This document shows, in pieces, positions 1-12,436 of a DNA stretch of 64,000 nt. This DNA comes from Lingula anatina (taxonomy: Eukaryota; Brachiopoda; Lingulata; Lingulida; Lingulidae). Position 1 is the first letter of the stretch, and the number at the start of each line of letters is the position of its first letter. The notes beneath the pieces were generated by a model. The model saw only the letters and a list, made by a program, of their open reading frames with translations, ran no database searches and was not told the origin of the DNA. A program made the position numbers and the translations under genes. The DNA is taken from NCBI RefSeq assembly GCF_001039355.2, contig NW_019775069.1:441381-505380 (forward strand). The letters run 5' to 3'.

Positions 1-1839
1 CGGCATTTGCATCCATGCTGACGTGTTGTATGGACTGTGCCGTAACATGGTCATTTCTGACGTGAACGTTGTTTACGTTGGTTGCGTACCACGTGGCATC
101 CGGATATAATATAACCATTCGGACTCGATGTCCACCTTGGACAGCCGATATCAAATCTGATTTCTTTCCAAATATTGCTTCACCCTTTGGTCCGTTAGTG
201 TAGGCTTTCCTCCACGATGGGTCAACCATCCAGTCCATGGGTATGTTGTCACTTGTGTGCCCCCTATCGACGTGTTCTCCGACGTTCCAACGCGACATGT
301 CACGTGATCCGGAAGTAGACAGAAGAGTGAACCACCAATAAGCGTTACTCTGGAATTTGACGTCATTTCCGGTAATCATTTGACTGACGTGGGTAAGGCA
401 CTGTCCCATGACCTTACTGCACGTCTGTGATCCACCGCCGCTCTCCCCTCGCGGCTTGACAAGCATGTTCTGCAACGGAGCATATCCGAAATCGCCCGAA
501 GAACTCGTGGACACGACTCTCACCTCGGCACCGTCTCTAATGTGCTGCGCCAAGGCTTCATGCCCAGTTTGATCCCCGCCTCCACTGCTATCATGGGAAT
601 ATTTCACCGTGGCCCAGTCCTTCCTGGCAAACCATTTCAGTCTCGTGGCGGTCGTCGAGTCGCCCCGATGGACGTGAGAACCGATGTTGTAGCGTGTGGT
701 GTAATATTTTCCAGATGTACAGAAGATGTTCCACCACCAGTAGACGTTGCCTTGAAAGGAGTTCCAACCTGAAACGAACCAGAAGCAATCCTGACACTGT
801 TTTGATTCAGTGCTTACTGGAATATACCGAAAATATGTATTCTCTACATATTGTGTTTCTGTTGAGTACAATGTAACATATAAAAGTTAAGGTATTCTAA
901 GGCTGTAACTAGGGTGGTATGACGAATGCTTCCTGGGGGGAGGATAAATAAGAAAATTTTCTAGAAAATTTCAACCGCACGGCAATGATGCATTAAGTTT
1001 ATACGGAATAATTTTGATAACTTACTAGCTTTGCTGACGTGCCAAAGGAATTGTCCACAAACGCTACCGCCATCTTTGACGAAAATATAGTCCGCCTCTG
1101 CCGCGTATCCTGAAGGCATCACTATACGGATACGGGCGCCATTTTGGACTGCAGTTTTCAGAGCCGCGAGGCTGCCGCCTATCACCGCTCCTGTAGCTTG
1201 GTGTTCATATAGCATCGTCCACTGACCCGACACACAAAGTCCTAGAACAAAAATATAGGAACAGTACAAAAATAAAAGTGACGCACTTCATGACGAGAGC
1301 AACATTTTTCGGATGAAAAATAATCAAGCCCAAACCCATATCTCTATATGATATGACTCATTGTACTAAAATTACAAACGGTCACTGTTAATAAGTACTT
1401 GGGGATGTTCGAGGGTTCAATATACCCGCCAATTTGGCTGGTGCAAGATCTAGCTGCTCCCAATAAAAATGAAACTAGGATTTAAATGGCATTTAAGAAA
1501 ATAAAAACAAGGGTCAAACGGTAAAAAGGTTCACTTTTTTCTTAACAAGTACCTCCCCCCCTTTTCCCTCTCTGAAATTGATGGTACAGAAATGGAAAGA
1601 CGGCGGGATGAGAATATCTTGGAATTGACATAGACTGCCTACGTGGCGTAAATACTATCCCACTCTGGCGCAAGTGGCTTTTCTGTTGCGAATGTATTGC
1701 AAAGGAGTAACTCGGGCGTACATGTAGCTGCTTCGCCTGAGTTAGGGCCCGTTGGTGCAACCAGGCCCACTATTTTCTTACCTTTAACGAATCCTCCTAA
1801 TGCGACAACAAGGAGGATATACTTCATTACGGAGCCCAT
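1..1839 (-). CDS. Secreted Trp-rich four-module protein, copy 1 (5' part; cut by window edge)
   Basis: Coding exons on the minus strand are 1782-1839, 1026-1241 and 1-768, the last continuing beyond the left edge. The start is the ATG at 1839. Exon 1 encodes a signal peptide (core MKYILLVVALGGFVKG) and ends in phase 1. Exon 2 also starts and ends in phase 1. Exon 3 reads open to the edge with no stop. Exon lengths of the first two (58 and 216 nt) equal those of the complete paralogue at 3712-7190, and the protein is very similar throughout, so this copy appears intact. It carries module 1, module 2 and the start of module 3. Signatures include SRWNVGEHVDRGHT and NAYWWF. I do not recognise the family. 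Function is unknown; secretion is inferred from the signal peptide. The roughly 70 nt missing from exon 3 and the last two exons should lie to the left of the window. Confidence 0.8.
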
Positions 1840-1893
1840 CTTAAAGATGATCTTCCCTCTTAACGGCAAGTTGATAATGTGGGGTTGCGCTCT

Positions 1894-1904
1894 TATTTAT
1901 ATAT
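1894..1904 (-). promoter_or_regulatory. TATA box of module-protein copy 1
   Basis: A TATATAAATA-type element on the minus strand lies about 55-65 bp before the ATG at 1839. The same element is at the same distance in the paralogue (7244-7254), so it is conserved across the duplication. This is an inference; the transcription start is not shown. Confidence 0.5.
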
Positions 1905-3711
1905 TGACTGCTCCCGGAACTTAATACAGCGTGTTTACATCATGTCAACCGGATCCTGTTTGGCCGCACCCGAGCAATGATTTATTACACTGTTATTAAC
2001 GTTTCCACAGTATTATAAGCACTCGTTTTGTTAATAAAACTTATATATCTGATTTATTTTGTGACAGGGCTAAAATATTAATGTTAATTATACTGACATG
2101 TTTATTTCCCTAAGTTTCAGATATATGCATTTTTATGAACTTCCCTCTATTATCAACAGTAATAACATGATTTTAAATGTATCCTATCTGCCGAGTCGAA
2201 TTTTACTCGAAAATCGGACATTTTATCTTCCTATTTACTGATCATGATCGACTCATCCTTGCACTTGGATTCGATGTTTTATACCGTTTCTAATCAACGT
2301 ATGACCACTCACTTAGACGACCACGTTTTCTTGTACATTTCAGAAAAATATGGATATGCGGCACTGTAATATGAGGTTTTTATCGTCACATTAGCGCTAC
2401 GATGCACACAATAGATTCTTCACATTTCCGCACTTTACAAGCAACAGTTTATTACAGGAGTACAACTAACACAGTGCCTGACATGAGTGGCCGTTTGGCA
2501 ATCCAGCTCATAGCCTTTTTCAAACCTATCACCAAGCCTCTGTAGGCTTTAGGTTTCTACCCAGCAGCAGAATCCCTATTTAACACAGACTCCTAAATTG
2601 AGTTGATCTTAGTTTACTCCTTTGTGAGGTTTGTAACCGCGGATCACGGATAATTTGAAGGATGTGAAGCCGCCCCCCCCCCAACCCATGGTGTGTGGTT
2701 CGGCGCCAGATGAAGGTCCCAGAAGCGAACGGTGCCATTTTGTACGGAACTATGATTCAACCAGTCAAAATTCTAATTTCGAGAGGGGACTATTGGTGTA
2801 ATTCTTTTCAGAAATTGAAGGGGGGGGGGGGGGGGTGCATATTGCCGGTAGTTGCCGAAATAAACTCTTATTGAACAACAACTACTTCATGGCCAAATCG
2901 TTTTATTTTGCCATCATGTACATCGCGTACGGTGTATTTTTTTTAAACATTTATACATTGCGTCCTATAGCCCTACTAGATGTGTTCGGCACATATACTC
3001 ACACTGGACAATAGAAGTATCACCCCTACCGAACCAATAATTTGGGGGAGATAAATGACTGTGGAATGATATGCTCCTGGTATCATTTTATTAACATCAA
3101 ATTTCACAAAAAGACCAACAATACAATTCCATGGTACAGCGGTTTTATACTCATTAGTCACATTATACGTAGACCAGGCATTATAACTATATACTCAAGA
3201 TCTACCTACTTTGATTACTCTGATTCTGGGGGTGACACCTTTATCGTCCATTGTGTGTACATCTGAATATGTATCAAGGCTAGTATCAAGGCTAAGTTTG
3301 GTTTTAATGGTAATTAATATATAAAGATGCAATGCCCTCAGAATATTTTACCCATAAAAATATCTAATTTTGTGTATAAGGGACACTCATATACAGTAGG
3401 ATTAATAGATAGTAAAATTTAGAGTGCAGTGCGCACAAGGAAAGGATAGAGGATACATAAATAATATCTTCCCTTTACACGGAACACACTTTGATCGTCT
3501 GTTCATCGTCTGAAAAGTCGAGACGTGCACGTAGGCCTAAATGTAACTATATCAGACGTCGCACGGATCAGGTTAATCATGCAAATCTATTTCAACCAAA
3601 TAAAACAGAAATTTCCCTATCGAAGAAAAAATCATCACAATCAAGTCTAAAATGGCCACGTTAGAATCTGGTTGCTTAAAACGTGTAATTTGAAGTTCAT
3701 CAGTGGGTGAT
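1905..3711. other. Intergenic spacer between the two module-protein genes
   Basis: No gene is supported here. The part near 1905-2400 is the upstream region of copy 1 and aligns by eye with 7260-8000 upstream of copy 2. It has the empty site, near 2075, of the MITE found at 7437. A G run lies at about 2820-2836. The short open frames have no splice or family support. Confidence 0.6.
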
Positions 3712-6700
3712 TCACACGTCAACGAACCAACTCATCGCCACCTTGTCGGCACTGTCACCACGTGACTGATGACTCCCGACCGTCCAGCGCGACATCTTTC
3801 GGTCGCCCTGCGTAGTTACTATGGTAAACCACCAATAGGGGTTGCTCTGCAAGACGTACTCCGAACTTCCGCTGACTGCAACACTTATGCTGTGGATAGT
3901 CTGGGCGGCCACGTGATCTCCGTTTATCGCAACATTTTCAGCTGGAAAAGCATAACGGCCATCGGCCATTACACATCGGACAGAGGCGCCCTCTTTAATA
4001 GCTGATGTCAGTGCAGTTCTTGAACCTGAAAATAATTTATAATTCCTTGAATAAGTGTTTTTTTTTTAAATTATACTGGAGTTACATCTTGGTAACCAGA
4101 TTTGACAATGAATTCTAGTCGTTAATTGATCAAGTGAATGGTGCGTTTGCTATTTACGTGAGCCACGTACTGTACATGATAAATTACATCTGCATTTTAT
4201 TATTTTTATTATTGTTTTGAACATTTATTTATTTGCTTGTCATTGACTTTGTCGTTTGATATCCCTACAAATCACAGGATCACGAAAATAGAGAAAATTG
4301 TAAATAATAATAAATAAACACAATAATAACAAATAAATATCACCCCTTACGGATCACGGCATTGGATGAAATCCCAGGGTTAAGGTATATTAAACAACTA
4401 TTCACAGGTAATGGGAAGAAACATTGCTCGGTCATGGGTCAAAGTTTACCTGCTATTACGGTTCCATCTGTGCCATGAGAGAGAACTTTTTTCCAATTCT
4501 GAGTGTCCACAAACCAGTGAATTGTCCAGTGTTGCACGTCGCTTCCTCTTGCTGTGGTATCTCCCACGTTATATCTGCAATGACAGCAAATACAAGTGAT
4601 AAAATACCCATATCAGTAAATAAACAAAAGGTTAATGAAATATGAACTTAAACAAGATATAATTTCTGTAGCCTAATTGCTGTAAATACAAAACTTAAAA
4701 GCATTTTAAAAATATTTTACATAAGGGCGTTCAATTTGAAGCGACGGATGCTTCACGAAAAATGAGCCTTACACACTTTTCGCAAATTGCAAAGTATTTA
4801 AAAGATTTCTTTTGCATCAGGTTTAAATAGAGTTCACAATATCATTTTGGATCTTACCTGGCACGTGTAACAGTCCCGGTGGTAGACGCCATCATGAATA
4901 CCCAGTACGCGTTGTCTTGGAAACGCTCGGCATTTGCATCCATGCTGACGTGTTGTATGGACTGAGCTGTAACATGACCATTTCTGGCGCGAACGTTGTT
5001 TACGTTGGTTGCGTACCACGTGGCATCCGGGTATAACATGACCATTCGCACTCGATGTCCATCTTGGACAGCCGATATCAATTCAGATTTTTTGCCAAAA
5101 ATCCCTTCCCCCGTTGGTCCATTTGCATATACTTTTTTCCACGATGGGTCAACCATCCAGTCCATGGGTATGTTGTCACTGGTGTGCCCCCTATCGACGT
5201 GTTCTCCGACGTTCCAACGCGACATGTCACGTGATCCGGAAGTAGACAGAAGAACGAACCACCAGTAAGCATTACTCTGGAATTTGACGTCATTTCCGGT
5301 AATCATTTGACTGACGACGGTAAGGCACTGTCCCATAACCTTACTACACGTCTGTGATCCACCACCACTCTCTCTTCGCGGCTTGACAAGCATGTTCTGC
5401 AACGGAGCATATGCCAAATGGCCTGAAGAACTTTGGGATACGACCCTCACCTCGGCACCGTCTCTAATGTGCTGCGCCAAAGCTTCGTGTCCAGTTTGAT
5501 CCCCGTTTCCACTGCTATCATGGGAATATTTCACCGTGGCCCAGTCCTTCCTGGCAAACCATTTCAGTCTCGTGGCGGTCGTTGAGTCGCCCCGATGGAC
5601 GTGAGAACCGATGTTGTAGCGTGTGGTGTAATATTTTCCAGATGTACAGAAGATGTTCCACCACCAGAAGACGTCGCCTTGAAAGGAGTTCCAACCTGAA
5701 ACGTACCCGAAGCAATCTTGACACTGTTTTGATTCAGTGCTTACTGGAATATACCGCAAATATGTATTTTCTTCATTGAGTGTTTTTGTTGAATAAAATG
5801 TAACATATAAAAATAAAGGTATTCAAGGGTTGTTACTAGAGTGGTTTGACAAATACGGAGAGTACAGATACTAATTAAAACGTTTATATTTAACTTGCAC
5901 TTGCCATCAGAAAAAAAAATTGATTGGGTCGAGTAAAGAATTATAAATAAGTAAGTGTACCAGGGATAAGCACACATGAATGTTAAAATTTTCCAAAGTT
6001 ATATTTCCTATCTTTATATCCTAGTTGACTGACCAGTCATTTTTAATTATATTATTCTATTGGTAATGGTATGAGACATTAAAACTAAGTGCAGGGACGC
6101 TCAAGCAATGATTCGTGAGCAGGAAAACTTGCTTTTCCTTAGGAAAACTCGATGTAGTATATGACACCTCTAAACAGTCTAAAATTAAAGGTGGGTGGCC
6201 AAACTAAATACTTAACTTTATCATAAAATAAGAAATGGTATGAAAAATTGAAGCCAAATGTAGGAATGGGCCGAACAATGCTTCGTGAGGGGTAGAAAGA
6301 GAATAATTTTCGAGGAAATTTCGACCAGACGGTGAAATCCCGGACATGATACACTTAAGTTTATACGGAATAATTTTGATAACTTACTAGCTTTGCTGAC
6401 GTGCCAGAGGAATTGTCCACAAACGCTACCGCCATCTTTGATGAAAATATAGTCCGCCTCTGCCGCATATCCAGAAGGCATCACTATACGAATACGGGCG
6501 CCATTTTTGACTGCAGTTTTCAGAGCCGCAAGGCTTCCGCTTATCACCGCTCCTGAAGCATCGTGCTCATATAGCATCGTCCACTGGCCAGACACACAAA
6601 GTCCTAGAACAGAAATATAGGAACAGTTTATATATAAAAGTGACGCGTTCCATGACGAGAACATTTTTCGGGTTAAAAATAATCAAGCCCAAACCTACAT

Positions 6701-7190
6701 CTCTATATGATATATGACAAATGATATTACAAATATATTACAAATGATCATTGTTTATAAGAAAAGCCCAAGGCCCGTACTCAGGGTTTAATATACTTGC
6801 CATTTTGGATTTACTTCTAATAAAAATGAAACTAGGATTTAAATGGCATTTAAGAAAATAAAAGCGCGGGTCAACCGATAAAAAAAGTTCACTTTTTTCA
6901 TAACAAGTACCTGCCCCCATTTTCCCTCTCTGAAATTGATGATACAAACGTGGAAAAACAGCAGAATATGAATATTTTGGAACCGACATAAACTGCGTAC
7001 GTGGCGCAAACACTACCCCACTTTGGCGCAATTGGCTTTTCTGTTGAGTATGTATTTCGATGAGTAACTCGGGCGTAGCTGCTACTCCTGAGTTACGACC
7101 CGTTGGTGCAACCGGGCCCAGTATATTCTTACCTTTAACGAATCCTCCTAATGCGACAACAAGTAGGACATACTTCATTACGGAGCCCAT
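3712..7190 (-). CDS. Secreted Trp-rich four-module protein, copy 2 (complete)
   Basis: Five minus-strand coding exons: 7133-7190, 6388-6603, 4858-5695, 4450-4574 and 3712-4025. Lengths 58, 216, 838, 125 and 314 nt sum to 1551, giving 516 residues plus TGA. Each junction has GT and AG and keeps frame. Residues 1-20 are a signal peptide. Four tandem modules follow at about 24-143, 144-277, 278-412 and 413-516. A module starts with a helix-like A(V/I)xxGxxVRxVM stretch, then a strand ending GHVxAQSxxHVS, then FQxNAYWWF, then SRWxVGxHxxRG and ends MxWFVD. Module 4 is shortest and ends the protein at WFVDV. There is no TM segment, so secretion is likely. I cannot name the family; it is not an Ig, lectin or CUB fold that I know. 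A lectin-like or defence role would be guesswork. The gene is a tandem duplicate of the one at 1-1839. Confidence 0.85.
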
Positions 7191-7243
7191 CTTAAAGATG
7201 ATCTTCCCTCTTAACGGCAATTGATAATGTGGGGTTGCGCTTT

Positions 7244-7254
7244 TATTTATATAT
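7244..7254 (-). promoter_or_regulatory. TATA box of module-protein copy 2
   Basis: A minus-strand TATATAAATA-type element 55-65 bp before the ATG at 7190. It is conserved in position and sequence with 1894-1904 of the paralogue. Confidence 0.5.
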
Positions 7255-7436
7255 GGACTGTTCCCGGAACTTAATACAGCTTGTTTACTTCATGTCAACC
7301 AGATCCCGTTGGATCCACCCGACCAATGATTTATTACACTGTTATTAATCTTTCCTTAATATTATAAGCAGTCCCTTTGATAATTTTTAAAATTAATTTT
7401 ATGTCTGATTTATGTTGTGACAGGAGTAAAATATTA

Positions 7437-7772
7437 AAGGGATAATAACTCTTCGTTTTGGCCAAAAAATTAATTTCCCCGGAGTAAACAACAATTTGTC
7501 CATACTTACCAATGGTTGACGAATCAATTTCTACATTCAAAGTTAGTTCCTGTTTTTTTTATATAAAAAAGTTTTGTTTTTTTGTTATAATCTTTTAAGG
7601 GATTATAACAGAGGATAGCCATCAATGGAGATTACGTGGTCTAAAGACAAGCTCAGATGTTAGAATAATAGCTATGACTGCCGTTTTTGTGGTAAAACAG
7701 AATATACATGTATTATATTTCCATGAGTTGTTCACAATGTTTTTATTGTGAAATATAGAGTTATTATCCCTT
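7437..7772. mobile_element. MITE with TA target duplication (family 'GGGATAATAACTC')
   Basis: The left end begins AAGGGATAATAACTCTTCG and the right end is the inverse, ATTATCCCTT, flanked on both sides by TA. The paralogous upstream region of copy 1 (near 2075) has the uninterrupted site with a single TA. A second copy lies at 26475-26813 and a degraded left arm near 49437. There is no coding capacity. TA duplication and length suggest a Tc1/mariner-type non-autonomous element (inference). Confidence 0.8.
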
Positions 7773-8292
7773 TAATGTTCATTACGAACGTGTTTATTTC
7801 CCTGAGTTTCAGATATTTTTTTAACTATCCTCTAATATCAAAAGTCGTCCGTCTTTTGTTATAACATGATTTTAAATGTATCCTATCTGCCGAGTCGAAT
7901 TTTACTCGAAAATAAGACATTTTGTCTTCTTATTTACTGATCATGGACACGTTTTCTTGTACATTTCAGAAAAAATATGGACATGCGACACTGCAATATG
8001 AGGTTTTTATCGTCACAACAGCGCTACGTTGTACACAATAGATCCTTCCCATTCCCGGCACTTTACAATCAACAGTTAAGTCAATGAGTGCAACTAACAC
8101 AGTGTCTGACATGAGTGGCCGTTTGGCCATCCAGCTCATAGCCTTTTTCAAACCTTTCACCGGGCCATTGTAGGCTTTAGGTTCTTACGGAATGTAAAAG
8201 ATTCTTGTTTCTACCCAGCAGCAGGATTCTTTTTAAACACTAATTCCTTAACTAAGTCAATCTTTACTGCTTTGTGCGGTTTGTAACACAAC

Positions 8293-8565
8293 TAAGGTCG
8301 CATTCAGAACAGATGATCCGTGGATTTAATATGGCCAACCCCACTTAAAAGCAGGCTGCCCAATCCCCTGATGCTCACCCCGCCTCCACACGCGTCATTA
8401 AAATGATTACATTTCATCTCCGATGTGTAATGTCTAGGCCATATTGCAGGGACGGTGCGTGTGGAGGCGGGGAGACCACCAAGGGATTGGTCGGCATTGC
8501 TGGGTCGCCATATTTGATCCTTGGATCTGTAATTTGTTCTAACTGAGCTCTAAGGTTTTACAGGG
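8293..8565. repeat. Imperfect palindromic element (GTGTGGAGGCGGGG family)
   Basis: Left and right arms of about 100 bp are imperfect inverse copies. Each holds a CCGCCTCCACACGC or GTGTGGAGGCGGGG core and a block ending near GATCC. Right-arm-like sequence recurs at 16611-16740 and 20403-20530. It is probably a MITE; ends and target duplication are not clear. Confidence 0.55.
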
Positions 8566-9891
8566 TAATGGATTCCCGATACCTCACATTTTCTATTTAA
8601 ACAATTCAATTGGATACATGAATTTTTTATGTAATCTTTATACTTGTGCTTTGATAAGATAAATGGAATTAAGGGGTGGTGTTTCACCCCCGGCGCGTAT
8701 TCGCTCGGTTGCAATATTCCTCCCATACATCATAAGTAATTAAACTTAAGTATTTATAAGATGGTAATGTGTGTACATCATGACTGCAAATAGCACAATA
8801 AATCTGTTTTTATTCTGTACGTTAATCCTTGATTATTTGCGTTCCATTTTTTTTATTTAGCTTCGGAGAGAAATAAAGTGAATCTTGCCTAGAGGTGATC
8901 CGCATTTTAAAAAATGTCTTTATCTCAACACCTTTGTATACAGTGTAATGTCTTGTGATTAATTAATTTACACTGATAAACTCTACTGCTTTAAAGAAAA
9001 GGTTTTAACATGCGTTAGTATTTCACAAGACGACTCTAGACTGCAACTTGGCTGCAGCTCGAGTTTCAGCACCTTTCTCAAACTGATAATGTGAAGGAAG
9101 AAACCATAACTCTTTCTTTTGATAGCTGATACCATGGTAAGTGCCAAAAGCTGGAATAAGATTAAAGGCAATTAAATCAACATTTTGCACGTAGGCCTAC
9201 TCCTGATGCAACTGGTGAGTCGATGTTATCAAGTGCACTTTTAGTGCAAACAGTAAAACGGGAAAATACAATCATGAAAAATTGAATTAAAATAATCCAA
9301 ACAAAATACACCCGTTTTCTACAGTGTAGATAATTGATTTTCATTCATTCTGGATAGTAAGCAGATGTACACATTTGAGCGGAATTTTTTTTTTTACAAT
9401 GTTAACAAAACCAAGCAAACAGTCAACTTGTAATCGGAGGGATAAACATATTAACGCATATGGCTAATATATTTGCATGCACAAAAAGCTGTGGCTGCAC
9501 GATCTGAAACCCAACTGCATAAAGTTAAACAATGCATAAAAGGAACGTCTGGCATATCCTTATAGTTATTACGCACATTAGCTGAATGTGTTTTACAAGG
9601 CCCACGCGCTACTCCATCTTAAGTTCTAAAAGACATGCACCATTTAAACATTTACATGAGGTTAATGGACCTGTTTTGGTAAAAAGAACTGGTGTCAACG
9701 GATACAAACACCTGAGGAAATCACTCCCCAGCTTATACCGTTGATATGAATAATTGAATTATATACCGGTACATATAAATGCACCTATATAAATCTTAAT
9801 CATTCTCAGCTGAACGTTTTATACATTTGATGTGCTGTAGTCTACTTAACTTTTCACGGATTTTTAACCTTAAAACAAACAAACAAAAAAC

Positions 9892-9892
9892 A

Positions 9893-9937
<45 letters not shown>
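9892..9937 (+). repeat. (AAT)n microsatellite
   Basis: About 15 AAT/TAA units. Similar arrays lie downstream of each DUF1647-like gene (12970, 15916, 23051), so the array appears to be part of the duplicated unit. Confidence 0.9.
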
Positions 9938-10134
9938 TTTATTAGTATTAATACAATTTCTTGCTTTTTCATTAGAACATTCCACTCGTATAGTCACTTG
10001 AGGAATTACTTCATTGACCTCAATTTTAACAACACTTCTACCTCAAGGTCATTCTAATGGTTAATATGACAAAATGCTGCGCCAGGCTAATGCTCCGCTA
10101 AACCAAGCGCCAACACGTTCTTTTCATCAGGATT

Positions 10135-12362
10135 ATGGACTCTTCAAGATCATCTGTTATGCAAAAGATAGAAGTTTTTATTTTAGCAGTTGTTGGAACG
10201 ATAATTGCTGTCATTATTTTCATTTCAAAGCTAAACACAGAGCATGATCAACTTTATGAAGGTGAGTGTTCGTCCCTAAAAACGCAAGTAAACGTTCGTA
10301 GCTTTGTACTATAGGACCTCTTAAAAGGACCGATTTTTTCTTGCTTTGCATTAGTTTTATATTAGTTAAAAATTCCTCTTAAAAATAGGGTGACTGTTTA
10401 TAAATGAAAGCTGTCAGCTGTGGTTCATAGGCCTACACGGCTAAGGAGGCTCTCTCACATTAGCACGAGGAGCCTACGGCTCTCTTATATTAGCACGAGG
10501 AGCCAACATGTACTTTTTTAACGACAGCGAAATATTACATGCATGAAAATATGTAATTAATCTTTTAAAGAAAGCTTCAACATTACGTCGCATTTAGCAA
10601 AGAATAGTCGGTGACACTTAAAAAAACGACTTATTATACCCATTTGTCACAAAACCCGTGACGCTATTCGGGACGCTACCTCTCGGAAACGGGCTGGATT
10701 ACCCACATTTTTTTCATATTTTTTACTCATATGGTGAGCAGACTCTGTCTTACAATTTTTATCAAAATTGCTAGGGCAGATATGGTGTTTCTATACTATG
10801 AAAGAGCCTCCTTAAAACAATGTACGTTAATTGTACATATAGTATGAGATACCTGGTTCTTACACGAACGGCTTAAACGTGCACTTGAGCGCCAGAGCAC
10901 TTGAGACACCTGAATAACAACTGGAGTGTTTATATTCTGTGTTCACCTTATGATAAATGTTCAAGATCAAGGTCAGGTCTTGTCATGTATACAGGTAGCA
11001 CAGCGTGGTTTACTTAACGTGGTTTACAGGTCTTATAAAAGGATTAGGCGTTTTCTAAGTCGAACCTTAATTAATTAGATTTATGAGCACAAATGCCCAA
11101 ATTAACGTCTCCAGCCACGCATTAACTTTCCATAATGCAACGCAATATTCCCTGCCACAAGCCCAGGATTTGATTGCACAAACTGTTTATATGCTTATAT
11201 CTATACTGGTTCGGCACCTTTCGTATAGGCCGGAGTTTGTCGAGAACGCATTAGAAATAAAGAACTCGTAGGGAGCCTATGTAAATAGGAGTCATGGATA
11301 TAAGGAGGCTTAATTGTTAATGCAGTACATACCTAAGGAAGTTATGCGGCCGTGGCAATATGCTGAACACTGAACCCTGTCCATTTAGACATGCTTCAGT
11401 GAATATACAGGTATGGAGGGCAACCTCGAGCCCCTACGCAGAAATATCTCGCTTCTCTCAACATTTTGCGTAGCGTCCATCGGAAAAGATCTCAGATACA
11501 ACCTCAATATAGTCTAGATAATTTCGACGACATTTCGGTTAAATTTGTCTAAAATGCTGAAAGTCGCAGTCATAGTTATACTTCTTGGGTAATGTGTATT
11601 TTTACAAATATTGCAGGAAGGCGCAGACCGACCCCAAGCAGAAAATACTCTTTTACTCTTGTAACGGGGGCAAATTCCGGATATCATTCTCCTGGATTGA
11701 GGAACTTTGTTGGATCAGCTCAGCACTGGGCAGCAGGACTGAATATAGTGGTGTGGGATCTAGGATTGACGCCAGAGCAAGTGCAGGAAGTTCAAACGTG
11801 GTGTAATGTGGCATACCAACGTTTTCCTTTCGAGAAATACCCTCAGTATTTAAAGAATTTAAAGGAGTATGCTTGGAAACCAGTTATAATAAAACAAATG
11901 GTAGACGAAGTGGGTAACATTGTTTTGATTGATGCCGGTAGTCACATCTGTGGAAAAATAACACAAATTGATAACTTGATCCAACAGGATGGATATCTGC
12001 TCGTCCAAGGGCAGGATGATGATGTAACACAGTTCCTCTATGAACAAATGTGCACATTTATGGGTTTAGACAAGAAAGCCTTTAAGTTAAAACCATCGTA
12101 CTCAGGAAATCTAAATGGCTGGTCCAAAAGGAATGATACGTATGACAAGATCCTAAAACCATGGGTGAAATGTGCATTGACCAAGGAGTGCATAGCCCCA
12201 GCAGGATCGAGCCTTGAAAACCATCGTTATGACCAATCTGCGCTGACTCTAATAGCGTACACATCTGGTTTGGAACTCCAGCACCACACTGAGCTATACG
12301 CTGTCATCAAGGAATCTAGAAATGGGAACAGAGATTATCTTGGACATCTTCGAACATGCTGA
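10135..12362 (+). CDS. DUF1647-like type II membrane protein, gene A
   Basis: Exon 1 is 10135-10261 and exon 2 is 11617-12362, joined in phase 1 (GAA G|GA), giving 290 residues. Exon 1 encodes a short cytosolic N-terminus and a TM anchor (core VFILAVVGTIIAVIIFI, about residues 14-31). Exon 2 carries the lumenal domain, with FTLVTGANSGY, VVWDLGL, WCNVAYQRFPFEKYP, YAWKPVIIKQM, NIVLIDAGSH, WVKCALTKECIAPAGS and NHRYDQSALTLI. That order matches DUF1647 (PF07801), which resembles Golgi glycosyltransferases. The ID-x-G-S motif sits where a DxD-type motif would be expected. Activity and substrate are unknown. Gene A has Leu where B and C have Trp (IVWIDAGS), a change at a conserved position. The poly(A) signal seen in B and C is here GATAAA (12372-12377). 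First of three tandem copies. Confidence 0.85.
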
Positions 12363-12436
12363 CGTTGTATAGATAAACAGACATTGAATGCTTATATCAG
12401 CATAGGTGATTGCAAAGCCAATTTTACATAAAACAA

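Larger units (their letters stand above)
7773..10134. other. Intergenic region without genes
   Basis: It lies between the module genes and the DUF1647-like cluster. It holds the inverted-repeat element at 8293-8565, simple A/T-rich DNA and the (AAT)n array at 9892-9937. The last 150 bp resemble the DNA before gene B (13272-13440), so they are probably shared proximal promoter sequence. No coding feature is supported. Confidence 0.55.

Noticed and set aside
4996-5268. Plus-strand frame within the module gene
   Set aside because: Antisense shadow of exon 3 at 4858-5695; the minus-strand frame has paralogue, splice and module support.
11050-11210. Block in intron 1 of gene A that reads as a frame (TNAQINVSSHALTFHNATQ) and is conserved in gene B near 14375-14500
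   Set aside because: An exon starting at the AG before it would meet a stop codon at once in the phase set by exon 1, and no matching donor exists. Introns of A and B are alignable elsewhere too, so it is probably just shared duplicate DNA.
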